From Pyrrhosoma nymphula (taxonomy: Eukaryota > Arthropoda > Insecta > Odonata > Coenagrionidae): a stretch of 64,000 nt of DNA. How positions within the stretch are numbered: position 1 is the first letter of the stretch; every line of letters starts with the position of its first letter. The position numbers and the translations under genes were made by a program. Where the stretch lies: positions 48,249,164 through 48,313,163 of the forward strand of contig OY754337.1 of NCBI GenBank assembly GCA_963573305.1, read 5' to 3'. Shown piece after piece: positions 34,539 through 47,639 of this stretch. Below the pieces are notes generated by a model. That model made no database searches, was not told the origin of the DNA, and worked only from the letters and a program-made list of their open reading frames with translations.

Positions 34539-35989
34539 GAGCCTTTGCTTTTACCTTTACATTAAGAAAAAAAACGCGTGCTCAGCGAAGACGAAATAAT
34601 GATTTTCTTTAAATCGATAATAAAATCGACCCCACCCCGTTCTCGAATGCACTCACCAACACTTAAAATCGCCATTCAACTTCGCCGCACATTTTCTTTT
34701 TTCTTTTATAAAAGAGTTCACAGATAACGTCGGCGAAAGTGAACAAGGGACAACAATGAGGGGTCGAGAGGGCACTAGTGTCGATACTTAGTCAACAGAT
34801 AGCTGTCGACTACCAAGCCGAGGAGCCGAGCTGGGGCTAAGGGAACGGAAGCTGGAGAAAAGTAAAATGAGTAATTAGAGAAGTTGAGACTTCGGAGGCG
34901 TTCTTTAACGATTAACGCGCAGGGTTCGAACAGGCCAGAGCCTTGAACGTTGAAAAAAAAACTTGAAAAAAAAAAATGAACAGGGGAATGGAATTTTTTT
35001 TCAAGGGGGACATGGTATCACTGGGATGTAGTGCAAATTAAGCGTGCCATACAAAGAGGGTTCTTGAGTGCATGAGTGTCTTTAAAGCTTCGAGATAAAG
35101 TGGCAGGGAGCTCAAAAAATAAAGACCTAAAAAAGATCCTTGCTCTATTTAACGAGAGGACGGGAAGCGGCATTGCAACAACAATAACGCTTCATTGATG
35201 AATAGTGAAGTATCCTTTGACGTCACGTTTTCCTATAAAGGAAAACAATTCATGCGACAAAAATTCGTAAACATTGAATGAGTAGTAAAGGTAAAACGTT
35301 TTAAGTCGTAGGCCAAAATAGGCCTATTCGACATTTTGTGCATACAATATAAACACATTAATTAAAATAAAATATTGAAATAAAAAATACATTACTGCGA
35401 CTGGCATTATCAAAATAATGTTAGTCGCAATAATGACACGAGAAATACGTTATTCTACAAGTACGTGGATAAATAATTAAAAGGAGTAATTTTTATGCAT
35501 GGGGAATTCACCAAAACATTACCAAGAGTTTACTTCATATTTTATAGAAAATCATCGGTCGATTTATGGAACAATCGATTATTTCTACTCGATTAATCGA
35601 TACCGATTAATCACTATAGTCTGATGAATCGAATACATTCCAATAATCGAGCATCTATAATAAAAATGTACCATTTAATGGCAATATTACTTTTAAAAAC
35701 TGCCACAAAATGCCTCGTTAAAAACTGCTATGAACGAACACATATAACCGCTGATGGAAGGTCTAGGTTAGGAGCCACTAGAGACCCGGAAGCTACTCGC
35801 TGGGCTTAAATTACTAGAAAAATTCTGATCATTCGAGTTCCAGCATGACACGGAGGGTACTCTGTTGACACTGAAATATACCTGTTGAACTGAAGACGAC
35901 AAAATATGAAAGATAATCTGCCAAACTGATAGTTACAAAAATTCATTATGTACGCATGCACCATTACTGATTTAAAAAAAGACAGTCAT

Positions 35990-36090
35990 TAAAACAGACT
36001 GTTAGCATGAAATTAACCTTCGACCTCTCCCATTTCATTTTCCATTCCCTTAACATGGCCGGTGTCCTAACATCCCCTGCTACTTTCCGG
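35990..36090 (+). repeat. Short-tailed retroposon, subfamily ii, copy
   Basis: GTTAGCATGAAATTAACCTT, CATTCCCTTAACATGGCCGG, TGTCCTAACATCCCCTGCTA. The same arrangement is at 36708-36790 (same strand) and, on the minus strand, at 44100-44230, 44815-44990 and 55310-55560. The ~58-bp tail is truncated here. Confidence 0.6.
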
Positions 36091-36707
36091 ATATTTGTTT
36101 AAACCCACACTATACCTCATGAACTGATAGTAGCGACAAAATAAGAGAGAGGGAGCCTGCTGAACTGTGAGTTTCAAAAATTACTCTGTCATCGCACCAT
36201 TAGTGGCCACAGCAAAAACAGAGGAAAACATTGAGGGAGCTTTCCATTCGCTCCAGGACGCTAACCTTGTCGCAACACATCAGCGTACACGCCCTCAATT
36301 CTTTACAGACTCCGCGCACTAGGTAGTGCACTTTAAAACAGATCGGGAGCACGGTTGACGTGCGATAAAGAACAAACGAACGATGATAATCGCATCCACT
36401 ATAGTTTTTTGTGTTGATTTTCCGTAAAGGCGTCAAACATGGATAATGTAGTTTTTTTACTACTCTATGGAAAAAAGCTTACTTTTTAAATAATTATGTT
36501 GAACGAATTCGATAACTAAACACAAAACATTTGGCCGTGATATTTATGAACTTAAAGAATGCTTACAGGCAAATCACAGAACGTTTCGCCTCCGCAAATC
36601 GTTTTATTCATCGTAATTCGTGTGTTCTGATCTGTGCTAACTTTAACAACTTGAATGTTGCGCTAACTTCTACAACTTGAACTCCCTAAGACACTCTGTT
36701 AGCATCA

Positions 36708-36795
36708 AATTAACCTTTGTCCTCTCTAAATCCTTTTTGCATTCCCTTAACATGGCTGGCGCTAACACTCCCTGCTACACTCCCCTACAGCGAAT
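36708..36795 (+). repeat. Short-tailed retroposon, subfamily ii, copy
   Basis: GTTAGCATCAAATTAACCTT, TGCATTCCCTTAACATGGCT, GGCGCTAACACTCCCTGCTA. Closely similar to 35990-36090, ~700 bp away on the same strand. Confidence 0.6.
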
Positions 36796-36889
36796 CGCAG
36801 CAGAATAGAAAGCCTATGAGCACGGTTTCTCTCACTTGATCAAGCTCATAGCAACAATGCGCAGGGGGACTGCATCCCCGGCAACGCTC

Positions 36890-37560
36890 GGAATAAAAAA
36901 ATACCCTGGCACGAGTGGAGAGCAGTACGCAGGGGGGAAGTAGGGGGGGGGGGGGGAGAAACGAATTTCCCGAGAATAAGGAAGGGGAGTTGTCGGTGGT
37001 GAAGGAAGGATGAATGGGGAGGAAAGATGGGGGGTGCGAGGATTTAGTGAATGGTAAGGGAAAACTTCAATGGGACGGAGATGCAGGGTGGTTGGCAGAG
37101 GGTGAGGGGTGTGAGATGGGGGGACGTGAAAGGAAAACCGAATGGGGGTTGCGTCGTCGGATTAAGGGATGCTGCTGCAAGGAGGGGGTGTGGAGAGTGT
37201 GAAAGAGGGCTTGGGGGAGATAGGGGGAGAGGGGTGGGGGATATGAAGAAGGTGGGGACGAGGGGAGCGGTTGCGAGGGAGCCGTGTTGGCGGAGGGGTG
37301 TATACTTGCCCCTTGGTACCAACACGGCATACAACGATCGATGTCCTGCCACGTGCCAGCCTCCAACGGTTCCAGGTCAACCACCCCTCTCTCTTCTTCA
37401 CCCTCCCCCCCTGTACCCCCCTCACCTTCTCCTCCGTAGTCAACAACCTTCGCTCCCCTCATTGGCAGAGCTGTGGCTCGAAACCCCATGCTCCAGCCAA
37501 CCCTCTCCCCGTCAGCAGTGCACTGATGCACCCAGCCTGTCGACCTCGATGTCCACACAC
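36890..37560. repeat. G-rich then C-rich low-complexity island
   Basis: The first half has a G15 run near 36940 and GGGGAGG-type repeats; the second half is C-rich. Overlapping long ORFs on both strands (about 190 codons each) consist of Pro/Ser/Gly/Arg-biased sequence with no domain recognisable, so no gene is called. A CpG-like or promoter role cannot be excluded. Confidence 0.5.
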
Positions 37561-38539
37561 CACGCAGAGAATAGGCGAATATATATACCACCAACAAGGA
37601 ATAGTTTAAGGGCTCCATTATACTGCCTTGAGTGACACCACATAAACAATTTTAACCCCATGTTCTGACTCTCTCAAACTACCGCAATGCATCCAGCCTG
37701 TCGACCTCCACATCTACTCCTTAACCAAGACGAGCACGAGCGAATCTACACACTGCCATCAATAAATAAATGAAAATATCCATCATACTTCCTTGAGGGA
37801 CACCAGTTAAACGCACGTTAATAGACCCAACTGGCACAGTAGAGACTGAGTACCGCTTCAAGTTGAGCGACTGTCACGATATTGATTATCCCCTCAGACT
37901 ATTGACATACAGCCCTCCACCGGATGTAAAACAAACAGGTCTGTAAAAGGAACGGGAAGAAAATTTAGGGGCTCTACCATGCTTCTTGGAGGAACACCAC
38001 TAAAACGCAAGTAAATAGAAATAAAAGGCACAGAAAGGAATTACCATAGTTCCCAGTTCAACAACCGTCAAAGCAATACAGTATAATGAGGAAAAAGATG
38101 AATATATTTTTAATTTTAAGAATAGACGTACAAATTGGGCCCGTTTGATACACGTCACAGACCTAGGCTGCAATTTGACGGCCATTATAAACAAAATGCT
38201 GGGTTTATAACTGAATTAATTTTAACGTAGTGTTAATCAATGACTTCTATTTAAGTAGGGAAATTTCTAATGCTTAACAAAATATGTTTACGGGGAACTA
38301 TTCATTTATATAACTATATTACCTCCGCAACCGTGCACGCTGGAGCCACGAGGAAAAAAGTTTCCTCCCAAAAAATGATCCTGACGAAATGTTCCATGAG
38401 TAATATTGATGAACTAATAGAGCAAATAATTTTACAGGGAATTATATATTTAATGTACGGAAAAACATGTAGAAAAGTGTCGCTTTGGCTCCACAGCGGC
38501 CCAATGAGAGCGCATCGAAATCACCACGTAAAATGTCCA

Positions 38540-39130
38540 CGGTCCCTAGATCACCCCAAGGCCCGGCCACCTGACGCAACGCCACCCCAGTGAACACCCC
38601 TCCGCCCATTGGACATGGACACACAAGGATAACGTGTGCTGCAAGCAAAATATAAAAAGAATCTCCTGGCGACCCCAACGCATTGCACGACACGGAAGAG
38701 AGGTTGAAGGTTCCAAGGGATCCTGCAGACCGCTTTGGTTGACGGCGGGGGGAGGATGGTGAATCGAAGTGGATTTATGAGGGAAAGAGAGGGTGGGGGG
38801 GATGCCTGGAGGAATGGGGGGGAGCTGAGGAGTGAAGGTAGGTAGGTACACTTGCCCCCTTTCTCCCACCGCCACCTCATTCTCTCTCTCCCCCCCCGAA
38901 GAGGACGGGAGCGCAATGGCAGGGGAAGAGGGGTTAGAGGGGAAGGGGACAGGGTGTGAGGTGGGGGAGGAGGAGGTTGGGGGATCTTGCTTGAATGGAG
39001 CAGGCGAGTGGGGGTGGCATGAATGGAAAACGGGGAGAATGAAACACGGGAGGAAAGGAAGGGGCCGCAGACGAGCTATGGGGGCGATACGGTACGAAAC
39101 CCCACGACGGGAATGATGCTCCTTGCGGTG
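38540..39130. repeat. GC/purine-rich island with long biased ORFs
   Basis: The minus strand has a 214-codon frame (38546-39190) rich in Pro and Ser with no motif recognised. The G-rich plus strand (GGAGGAGGAGGTTGG and similar) explains it. Listed as low complexity. A real Pro-rich exon is possible but unsupported. Confidence 0.45.
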
Positions 39131-39229
39131 AATATTGCGCAGGGAAGCACGTATTGTGATTATTCTCACGAGCTCTAGCAACCGATACACTACGTGGCTA
39201 TGCTAGGTAGGCTAGAAGTGAACCCCCGA

Positions 39230-39615
39230 ATGGCCATTTATCCGACAAGTGTTTGTGGTGACAGTAGTGGGGGTCCGGGTTAGGAATGATTGGGTCGATA
39301 AAGAATGTGGAATTGGTTCTTTGGTACATCATGGGCACGTATGAAAGGAGCGTATATCGTAGGTTTGTCCATATCGAGACAAGGGATGAGAGTAGACAAA
39401 TGAAACAGATGTATAATAGTGAATGGCGTGAGAGGAAAACTGAGAAATTCACCAGTGAATGTGGTGAAAGATACGTTTTTAAGAAAAATTTTAAGAGTAG
39501 GGATATTAGGAACCTTAAGAACAAGAGAGCGTTTATGAAGTAATGCATCAATGCGGTAGAAGCAAAGCAGGTCCGCAAGGATAGGACCGTGTTGAGGATA
39601 CTATTAAAATGAAAG
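39230..39615 (+). pseudogene. LINE RT C-terminal tail, 'GHVERM' family
   Basis: GGGTTAGGAATGATTGGGTC, GAATGTGGAATTGGTTCTTT, TCGTAGGTTTGTCCATATCG, TTTTAAGAGTAGGGATATTA and a TGCATCAATGCGGTAGAAGC ending follow the same order as 53290-53690. It is partly open (39286-39543) but drifted. Confidence 0.65.
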
Positions 39616-40319
39616 CAAATTTTCTATGTCTAATATCGAGATTCAACTCATTTGACTAAGCCTATCCCGAAATGGAAAGATGGGATGGTTAAGTACGCAT
39701 TGTTTCATTCCATTTTATCAACCTCATTATTATCAATGGTAGCCAACAGACTATGTTAGTATTCGATAAGCATTGAAATACTGATCCTTGTTAATCTTGC
39801 TACCCCTTGTTAAGATGCCAACTGATTTTTGTACCATATGCTTCTTAAACCGGGCACACGTCCTATCTCTTTTTACTCCACCCATGAAGTCTCTCTCTTG
39901 TCCAACGTCGTCATTCCAAAGGATTTTCCGAAGCACTTGAGACAACCAAGGGCAAAATTTAGCTAAAATCTTTTTCTAGAACCCTTGAAAACACGTCTGC
40001 TAAGTTTGGTATTCCTGAATTAGCAGAAAAACATCCAGGTTTTAATGAATAATTTTAAAATGTGAAAAAAGCTGTAATGTTTTACAAGCAGCGATACAAA
40101 GAGGTCCTTTTTTGAAGTGGAATATATTTAAAACAAGGGTAAATATTCTATTTTTGGTATTATTGAACTCTAGTTTCATTATTGTTAGTGAAAATAAGGA
40201 AACCTGCCACTCAATATTTTGCTTCTAGTAAGAGCAATCTTGATGCGAAATAAGGTCTGAAAAACGGACACGGCCTATTAGGTATCACTCTACCTCACAT
40301 TACCGGCTCCATGATAGAG

Positions 40320-40520
40320 CCTCCATCCACTCATGTCCCCTCCTAATTCTACGCCAGCAGTTTCCTCTCCTCACTCCCCAGGCACAGTACTTCTCGTTTG
40401 ATACTCTCTCTTTTCAACGTAGGTAAATCGTCTATCCTCCTTCGTTCCCACTATTTATACACCTCTTATCCACTATTATTTTTCTCCCTAAACATCCACG
40501 TTTTCGCAAAGCACAACAAG
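40320..40520 (-). pseudogene. LINE RT C-terminal tail, family A
   Basis: The minus strand reads RRFTYVEKRESIKREVLCLG then SEERKLLA, which corresponds to the EN.xWTERKxNEEVLxMVGEERKLLEE region of family A. Short and frame-broken. Confidence 0.5.
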
Positions 40521-41984
40521 GGTGATCGCTGGATTTAACCTTTTCAATTCCATGACTTTTCCAGATTGTCCAGGTAAAATTAAAAATTTTTCAGGCACAG
40601 TTGATATTTATGTATTCAATTACGCGTATTTTGCCGGGACATACAATTCGCCTCTTGACCCCAACATATCTCGAACGATTGCATGGAACTCAACGAAACT
40701 TTCCGATCAACTCCAGCATATTTTACAGCTGGAAGGCCCCACACTTCCTGGTATATTCCTCTAGATCACTAAGAGTCACTGGTAACCATGACATCAGCAC
40801 AAAATGTGCAGCTAAGTAATATATAATAATAATGAATGTAATCAGAGTTCCTACCGGAGAATACCATGGCTGCCAACGAAGTACAAATCTCTTTCAGGCG
40901 TGTAGTGCAGTATTAAGGGATACCGGAGAACAATGAATTGGGGTATGAAATTGTGCACGACGCGCACCATTGCAATTACAAGGTGGCTACTGATAGCCAA
41001 TTTCTGAATTCCCTGACTTTTCCCTGATGGATTTACCTATTTCCCTGACCATTCGCCAAAAGGTCATCTATATTTTGGAATATTTTATTTCTGCTGAATT
41101 AAATTTTCGTCGAAACTCAGAAAATGTTAAAAGCTGCAAACAATACATTAACAGCTGCAAGATATATCCTAATGAAAAAACATACCGAGGAGGGTCAATT
41201 CATACCCCCAAATGCTCTGACACTACTATCTCACCCCCACCCGCCACCCCAAAGACTCTGACATTTTTCGAAGATTTTCTCAGAAAAACCTAAAAAAGAA
41301 GTCTTCAATTAATACTCTGTACAAATATCTCGGTGCACATATTCGTGAAACCGATTTAAATGACTACTTTAGGTGCAATTTTGCATGAAAAAAGCGTCCG
41401 CCATTTTGTGACGTAATAGCACCCAAATATAGACCATAATCTCTTAACCGTATGTATAGGACAGGAAAAGTACCAATATCACAGATGGTAGTTTTTTATT
41501 TCATTTAAATCCTTCCACAACTCCACGATCTGCATTACTAGCAAGATTTTCGAAGAAAAACCAAAACGGGTGTTTTTTGGAATATTGGTCATGTTTGAGC
41601 CTCCGTATATAAGTAATGGGTGGGACCTATGAAGAATTACTTACTATTTCATAATAAGTAATCATTTGTGAGTGTAAGAGCCAAGTTTTAAGTCTTTAAC
41701 TAAATAAAAGCAATTTTGGACTTGAGTACCTACGTTTTTTTTTCATTTCCGACCACTGAGCGCCGTCGCAGCGGACGTTTTATTGTCAACAAAATTGCAA
41801 CATTTCCCTAGATACAACGTTTTTTTACAGCAGGTTATTGAATTACGCATATAACAGTGTTGCATTATGGTGAGTCCCCTGAACCATTCCGAGCGTTGGG
41901 GCTTCCAGGCGAGCGAACTTATATTGCTTCCACGGCCGTGTATCGTATTTCCGTGGCCGTGTGTTTGGTAAAAATTAAAAATTG

Positions 41985-42190
41985 AAAATGTCTAATTCTT
42001 CAAGAGAGAGGTAGCGCGTCGTGGTACTTCTGGGAAGTTTCGGATTACTGAAAAGGTATCGAAGGGAAAGTTAATGGCCAATTTACTGGCGGACTACGGC
42101 ACAGGTACCACTAAGGTGCGCGAAAAATACAAACCAAAGTCAAGTTGTTGGACTGGATCAAAATCGGATGGCGCGAGTGACCTTCAGAAG
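41985..42190 (+). pseudogene. Possible CENP-B/Tigger N-terminal helix-turn-helix fragment
   Basis: An ATG reading MSNSSRER is followed by broken frames giving VVVLLGSFGLLKRYRRES and GKLMANLLADYGTGTTKVRE. These resemble the N-terminal HTH of jerky/Tigger transposases (VLSxxDKxEIIKRxxxGES...LAxxYGxGxxTVRxI). The rest of a transposase was not found downstream. Confidence 0.35.
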
Positions 42191-43867
42191 CGAATAATAA
42201 TTTGATTAACGTGGTTGCAACCCCATGATTGCAAGAGGGAACCAAACTATTTAAAAATATTTGGTTAAAAAAACTTAAGCGCGCCACTGCGAGCGAGGAC
42301 AGGAGGCAATTAGGAAAGGCAGCATCATATTCAGGAATATCATATTTGAGGTGCTCTGTGACCTGACTAAATTGCTTCGAGAGGGAGCTTAAGGGGGCCA
42401 TTCAATAATTACGTCGAGCGTGAAAGATGGGGAGGGGAGGAGGGCTCTTTTTAATGTCTCATGAAGGGGGGTATGAGAATCGAAGATGATCTTGCGTAAG
42501 ACATTGTTTACACGTGAGATCGTACTCGTATTACCATTAAAATAATCATCCTCTCGCATTATTAGAACTGCAATCATGTATTTACTACGAGCAAGTGTGC
42601 TCCAGCTACCTCTCGACCTGAGTCTCGGAAGTTAATTTAAAAAAAAACCGCGAGGTAAACTTTTCCGAACAGCATAGCCTCGGATTCCTGGTGATGAGCG
42701 TAATACATTGTGATCATGAATTTTAACACTACAAGGCAAATATCGCGATACGGATATACAAAAGGGATACATTTCACGTCTGATTCACAACTGAATGTTT
42801 AACGAATTCCATGCACGTCAGCGACGGACATTAATTTTAGTTAGTGAAATGTTTTGGTGAAATAAATGGCGGGAATGACTGCCAGATATACGTAATGGTA
42901 CAAAAATAACGAGAATTCCCTGTCCCAGTTTCTCCCTGACTGTTACGAGAATTCTCAGACTTTTCCAGAAATTCAAAATTCCCTGACAATTCCAGGTTTT
43001 CCCTGACGATCGCCACCCTGAATTACAGTTCTCCACCGTGAATCAATGAAATCATCGCTCAGCCACAGCATATAAATAAATAAGTATTAAGGCCGATTTC
43101 ATCACCGATACTCGATTCGTTCTTTTTCCGTCTTTACTCTATTATGTACGCCACCTCTTAATTACTAAGGCAGACGTAAATTATTTGATATGTACGTTAG
43201 ATTTGAAAATCTACAGGTGATTACACGGAATTCCCCGACTTTTCCATACTCTCAGAAATGTCATGACTTTTCCCAGTGTCAGCGTCCACCCCAACAATGC
43301 TGCGATACAGAACGTATAATCATCATTAATCGTAGGTCCACGGCCATTCATGCGGATGATTTGCACCCATGCGAGGGTGCGGTCGTAATGTTTCCTTCGT
43401 GACACGTATTCCTTAAATGTTGAGTCGAAAGCAGGAATGGTGAGAGTCAAAATTGTAACTATCAGGAAAATGAGGCCTTAAGTTAAATCAACACGAAAAT
43501 AAACATCAAGATCTGTCTTCTAGCGAAAAACGCTTGAGCTAGACTCACCCAACTGGTGCAAAAACAGAATACACATTTAGAAGAATGCTTTTGCGCATTC
43601 AAATACAATATGGCCAAAAATTGACACCACTTCTGTTTTCAAAGTCTCAAACATCAGATGACTTTTTAAAACTCTTCGTATGTTATTCCTCTCTACATTC
43701 CATCCAAATTTTTTCCCACTCTCTTCTCCCCTTCCGCTCTTACCCAACACTCCCCCTCTAATCACCCTCTTCCACGAGTCACCACCCGTATAATAGTTCC
43801 CCCAGCCCCTCATGTAAGAGCCTACTAATTTCTTCTGTCAGCTTCCTTGCCTCCACACCCTTCATTC

Positions 43868-43955
43868 TACATTCATGTAGGAATGAAGCAATTGATAAGA
43901 GAAGAGATTGGAGTGAAGAGCTGAAGCAAACCAATATTTGGATTGATTACTGCTG
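43868..43955 (+). pseudogene. LINE 3' tip, 'IGHxLRH' family
   Basis: GAGTGAAGAGCTGAAGCAAA, CCAATATTTGGATTGATTAC, TGCTGATGATGA equals the terminal 60 bp of the 52010-52430 copy (GCTGCAGCAAACCAATCTTC then GGATTGATGGCTGCTGATGA). Severe 5' truncation. Confidence 0.55.
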
Positions 43956-44099
43956 ATGATGACCATGCGAGCCACTGCAGAGGCATATGGCAGGGTGTGT
44001 TAGGGAATGTAAATGATGTAAATGGGAAGGAATACTCAAAAAGAGTAGGAAGAGGGACAGGACGCATGGTTGCTACGAGCTTGATGATCGAGATGAAAT

Positions 44100-44400
44100 A
44101 AGATGCCGCCGAAGGGGCGCGTGGCAGAGGGTGTTGGACAACAACCATGTTAAGGGAATTCAAAAAGGAGGAGAGCACTAAGGATAATCTCATGCTAACA
44201 GCGTGCATTAACGTCTCGCTGTTTTTGTAGTAGCCACATAACATCTACATCTAAATCTACAAAATACCCTGCAAGCCACCTCAGGGGTGTGTGGCAGGGG
44301 GTGAGTAATCACCAACATGCATAACACTATACCCTAGAGTTAGTGTAACTACGACTAATTATGCATTAGCATAAATCGCTAATGCTTGTCACGAGGCGAA
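44100..44400 (-). repeat. Two short-tailed retroposon copies (subfamilies ii and i)
   Basis: 44100-44235 is subfamily ii on the minus strand (GTGTTGGACAACAACCATGT, TAAGGGAA, CATGCTAACAGCGTGCATTA). 44241-44400 is subfamily i, also minus: ACATCTACATCTAAATCTAC, AAAATACCCTGCAAGCCACC, TCAGGGGTGTGTGGCAGGGG, then GTGAGTAATCACCAACATGC. The pair shows that the same tail joins different bodies. Confidence 0.7.
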
Positions 44401-44814
44401 GCCTCACAAGCATGCACCACTACACTACAGATGTCATCACAATGGAGAGGGACCGTCAATATACATGCATTCTACAACCACACAGATGGACAGAGACTCA
44501 AGACCCATGTAGAAAACATGCTAGGCGTGCTGTTAGTATGTACTAGGTAACAGATAAGGATTCAAGTATTAGGAGTACTACTACTACTACACTACCTAAC
44601 GACAAACCTAGATAAAAGTCTCATTGGCAGCTGTTATGGTCCCTTATCGTTCGTGGGAAAAATGACATCTTAAATCTGTCCGTTCTGCAGTCTCGTTCCC
44701 TAAAAGTGCGTTGAGAGAAGTAATTTTCACAACTCTCCGTTCAGCAGTCTCTCTCTCTCTCTTATTTTGTCTTTTCTATCAGATCTAGATGTTTAGTGCG
44801 GGTTAAAAAAATTC

Positions 44815-44990
44815 CGGCGTGTGGCAGGAGGTATTAGGACACCAGGTATGTTAATGCGAAGGTAACTGGAAGGGGAGAGGTGAAAGGTTAATTTCATGCT
44901 GACAGTGTGTCTTAATGTCTAGCTCTATTTTCGTTAAAATCACTAATGGTGCATGGAAAGACAATTTTTGTGCCTACTTGTTCGGCGGTG
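44815..44990 (-). repeat. Short-tailed retroposon, subfamily ii
   Basis: GCGTGTGGCAGGAGGTATTA, GGACACCAGGTATGTTAATG, GGTTAATTTCATGCTGACAG, TGTGTCTTAATGTCTAGCTC, CACTAATGGTGCATGGAAAG. The order is the same as in 55335-55505. Confidence 0.65.
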
Positions 44991-45682
44991 CATCTCCTTA
45001 TACTTTCCCCATTATCGGTTATAAATTTTGATCTAGCTCCAATCTAAATTTTTCAAGTAAACTAACCCTAGCGTGTACCATCTGATTCTCTAGTGGCTCC
45101 TTAATTTCTCCTTCGTACATCAGTAACTCTCTCTGTGCGCTAGTAGCAGTTTTTAACTAAGCGTGTGGATATCCTTCGCAGGTATTACGTTTATTTCGCG
45201 AATAAATCTTTTAGTGATGGTGGTCACACGCCTGTTCAATCTACAGTTCAGAATGTTACAATTGATTCTGCAGAAGAAATGATCGATATTTTATTATACT
45301 GGTAAAATGCATGAAATAGACTAGCCGGGAATGTTTTTAAATCTTTCCCTAATGATATACGGTGCTTCACGAAGATACTGAAATACTTTTGGCAATTCTG
45401 CACGTCATGTGTCAACTGTATTAACAAATGTTACATGCTTATTTATATCGAGAATTTTTCTATTACATTTTTCACTGATATAATTTACCAGCTGACCACA
45501 GGGTCAACTGTTAATAACTTAATAATTGGAATATGCCTGAATAATTGATTACGAAAATAATGTTTATGGATAATTGATTAAAACTTCTCGATTAATAAAT
45601 AATCTGAAAAATTATCGATTATCGAATATCTAACATTCGTAAGTCATCATCGAAAGAAAATCATCGAATCGAATATCACCCC

Positions 45683-45737
45683 CTGCCACACACCCCTGAG
45701 GTGGGCTTGCAGGGTATTTTGTAGATGTAGATAAGCT
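45683..45737 (+). repeat. Short-tailed retroposon: tail-only copy
   Basis: CCCCTGCCACACACCCCTGA, GGTGGGCTTGCAGGGTATTT, TGTAGATGTAGATAAG. Almost nothing of the body is present, consistent with 5' truncation to the last ~55 bp. Confidence 0.7.
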
Positions 45738-47359
45738 GGAAAAATAATCGACTACCACTACAATCACAACCGTAATCGTGCATCCACATCTAGGAAAATA
45801 CAAAGAACGTTTGCGAGTATGTGTTTTATACGAATCTACAGTTTTAAGCACCAACCTCAATTTCAAACGCTCTACCCCTTGTGCAAAATTTTGAAAGAGC
45901 AGCTTTTCGGTTTTTCACGCAATTCTTGAAAACCGTGAGGAAATCGAATGAAGAGGGACTCTTTCTTCTGAAATCCCATAACATTTCCCACAAAATGCAT
46001 TTTGACTCGTTCCGATAGCGTAATTAGACTCCGAGTAATTTAGTGTCACCGCTGAAAATTCATTGAGATTTCATTAAAATCGAAGTCCGTGAGTCCGTGA
46101 TTACGACTCACCGAGTCAGGACTTTCGACCCTTTCTGCGCAGGCGCGACTTCTATCATCTGTGCCCTCGGTCGTCCATGGGAAGAACTCACATCATCGAC
46201 AAGTTTTTTTTCTACCCGTCAGTGATGGGCACGAACAGATAGAACAACAACAATGTACACCATATTACAAAAAATAAAATAATATATAATAAAGTGAACC
46301 CGTGCGAAGCCGGGTAATACGTCTACTTTACTATTCACCGTTCCAGATTAAGTTGTTATCATGGTTGTTGTGGAGACCGCTGTTGCCAAACTAACACTTC
46401 ATTTTATCACCTCATTGAAACATAGCCAACCATTTCCAACGCTACGCTAATCTTAAGTTAGTTTGTGGGAAAAATATTTACAAATTGGAAGACAACAGAG
46501 AGAGTTACTATACTACTGCATAGCACAATGTTCAATTTCCCGCTTCTACTGGCACCATCGCCAATCTAGCTCTAATCTTATGGAGATGAACACAGGATAT
46601 GAGCCTCCATAGGAGCCCATGCTGTTAATTAATGTGGAACGCCATTTACCCAAGGTAGTTTGAGCGTGATATCACTTTAAAAAAAATTCAATCAGTCCTC
46701 ATTATAAAGAAAAAGATCTCACGTAAATCTCAACCACTTACCGTACTGTTTATCGAGATATTTTCCAAAATATACCAGCCATTTTCCATGGACTATTAAC
46801 TCCAGCGAGACTTCATTACAAATTTAGGAATTTATAACGCATAGATCTCGTCAGAAATGTAAAGTTTTTAAATTATAAGGATTCTCAACTACTTTTAGAA
46901 ATAAAACGATTACTCACCGCAGTCATTTTCACAGAATCACAAAAACATTTCGTTGTGAGGGCATTTTAAGCGTACGGCGTGAACAAAATGTATCAAGTTA
47001 AAAACTTATGCATGCATTTTTAGTTAATTGCTGATAATATCAGTCATACAAAACAATATTTTTGCGCTATTAATATTTCAATATTTACTTTATGTTTCTT
47101 ACAGCTGCTGAAATTTAAAAATAGAATTCGAATACGGTCTCAATTATGACTCGGGAAAAATCTCGCTCAAACCACCTTACGTTGCTGCACCATCTTAATT
47201 CGGTTGACTTGCCGATGCAGGCAGTCGGGGGTCTTGCGCGAGATGAAGCGGGGAGACAGAGGGTGCCCCGTGGCTGCAGCAGCTCTGGGCGGGCCTTCTT
47301 TCAAAAACACTCCCTCCTTACCCCCAACCGAACTCTCCAAACCTATTTTTGATGTCGCG

Positions 47360-47560
47360 CCCAAATCAGTTTTTCACTATTTCGGGAACGGGTGGGGGAA
47401 GAGGGGACCACCCCGGAAGGCAGGGGAGGAGGAGGGGGGGGGGGAGGGACTAAAACGGAAAGGAAGGCGGGAGGGGTGGGGGAATAGACGAGTCTTTAAA
47501 GGTATATTGGGGGGAGGGAGGGGATGGCTGGGCAAACAGAGCGCTGGGTGCTATCGTGGC
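47360..47560 (+). repeat. G-rich low-complexity tract
   Basis: GGAGGAGGGGGGGGGGAGGG and related G-runs; possible G-quadruplex-forming sequence on the plus strand. Confidence 0.6.
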
Positions 47561-47639
47561 GGCCATAAGACAGGGCCACGGGAATCATAGCTTTTTGAGT
47601 TTCAATTCAGGTATACCACACTTCAGTATATGCCATTAA

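Noticed and set aside
34700..34720. TTTTATAAAAGAG as a TATA box
   Set aside because: No coding sequence or transcript evidence downstream; simple AT-rich match.
37051..37635. ORFs of 194 and 183 codons on opposite strands
   Set aside because: Both overlap in GC-rich low-complexity sequence, are Pro/Ser/Gly/Arg-biased and show no recognisable motif or splice structure.
38546..39190. 214-codon minus-strand ORF
   Set aside because: Pro/Ser-rich composition produced by the G-rich plus strand; no domain recognised.
43577..43860. Minus-strand ORF (Gly/Glu/Arg then VLKSHLMFETLKTEVVSIFG)
   Set aside because: It resembled a LINE tail at first, but no family motif could be aligned; left unassigned.
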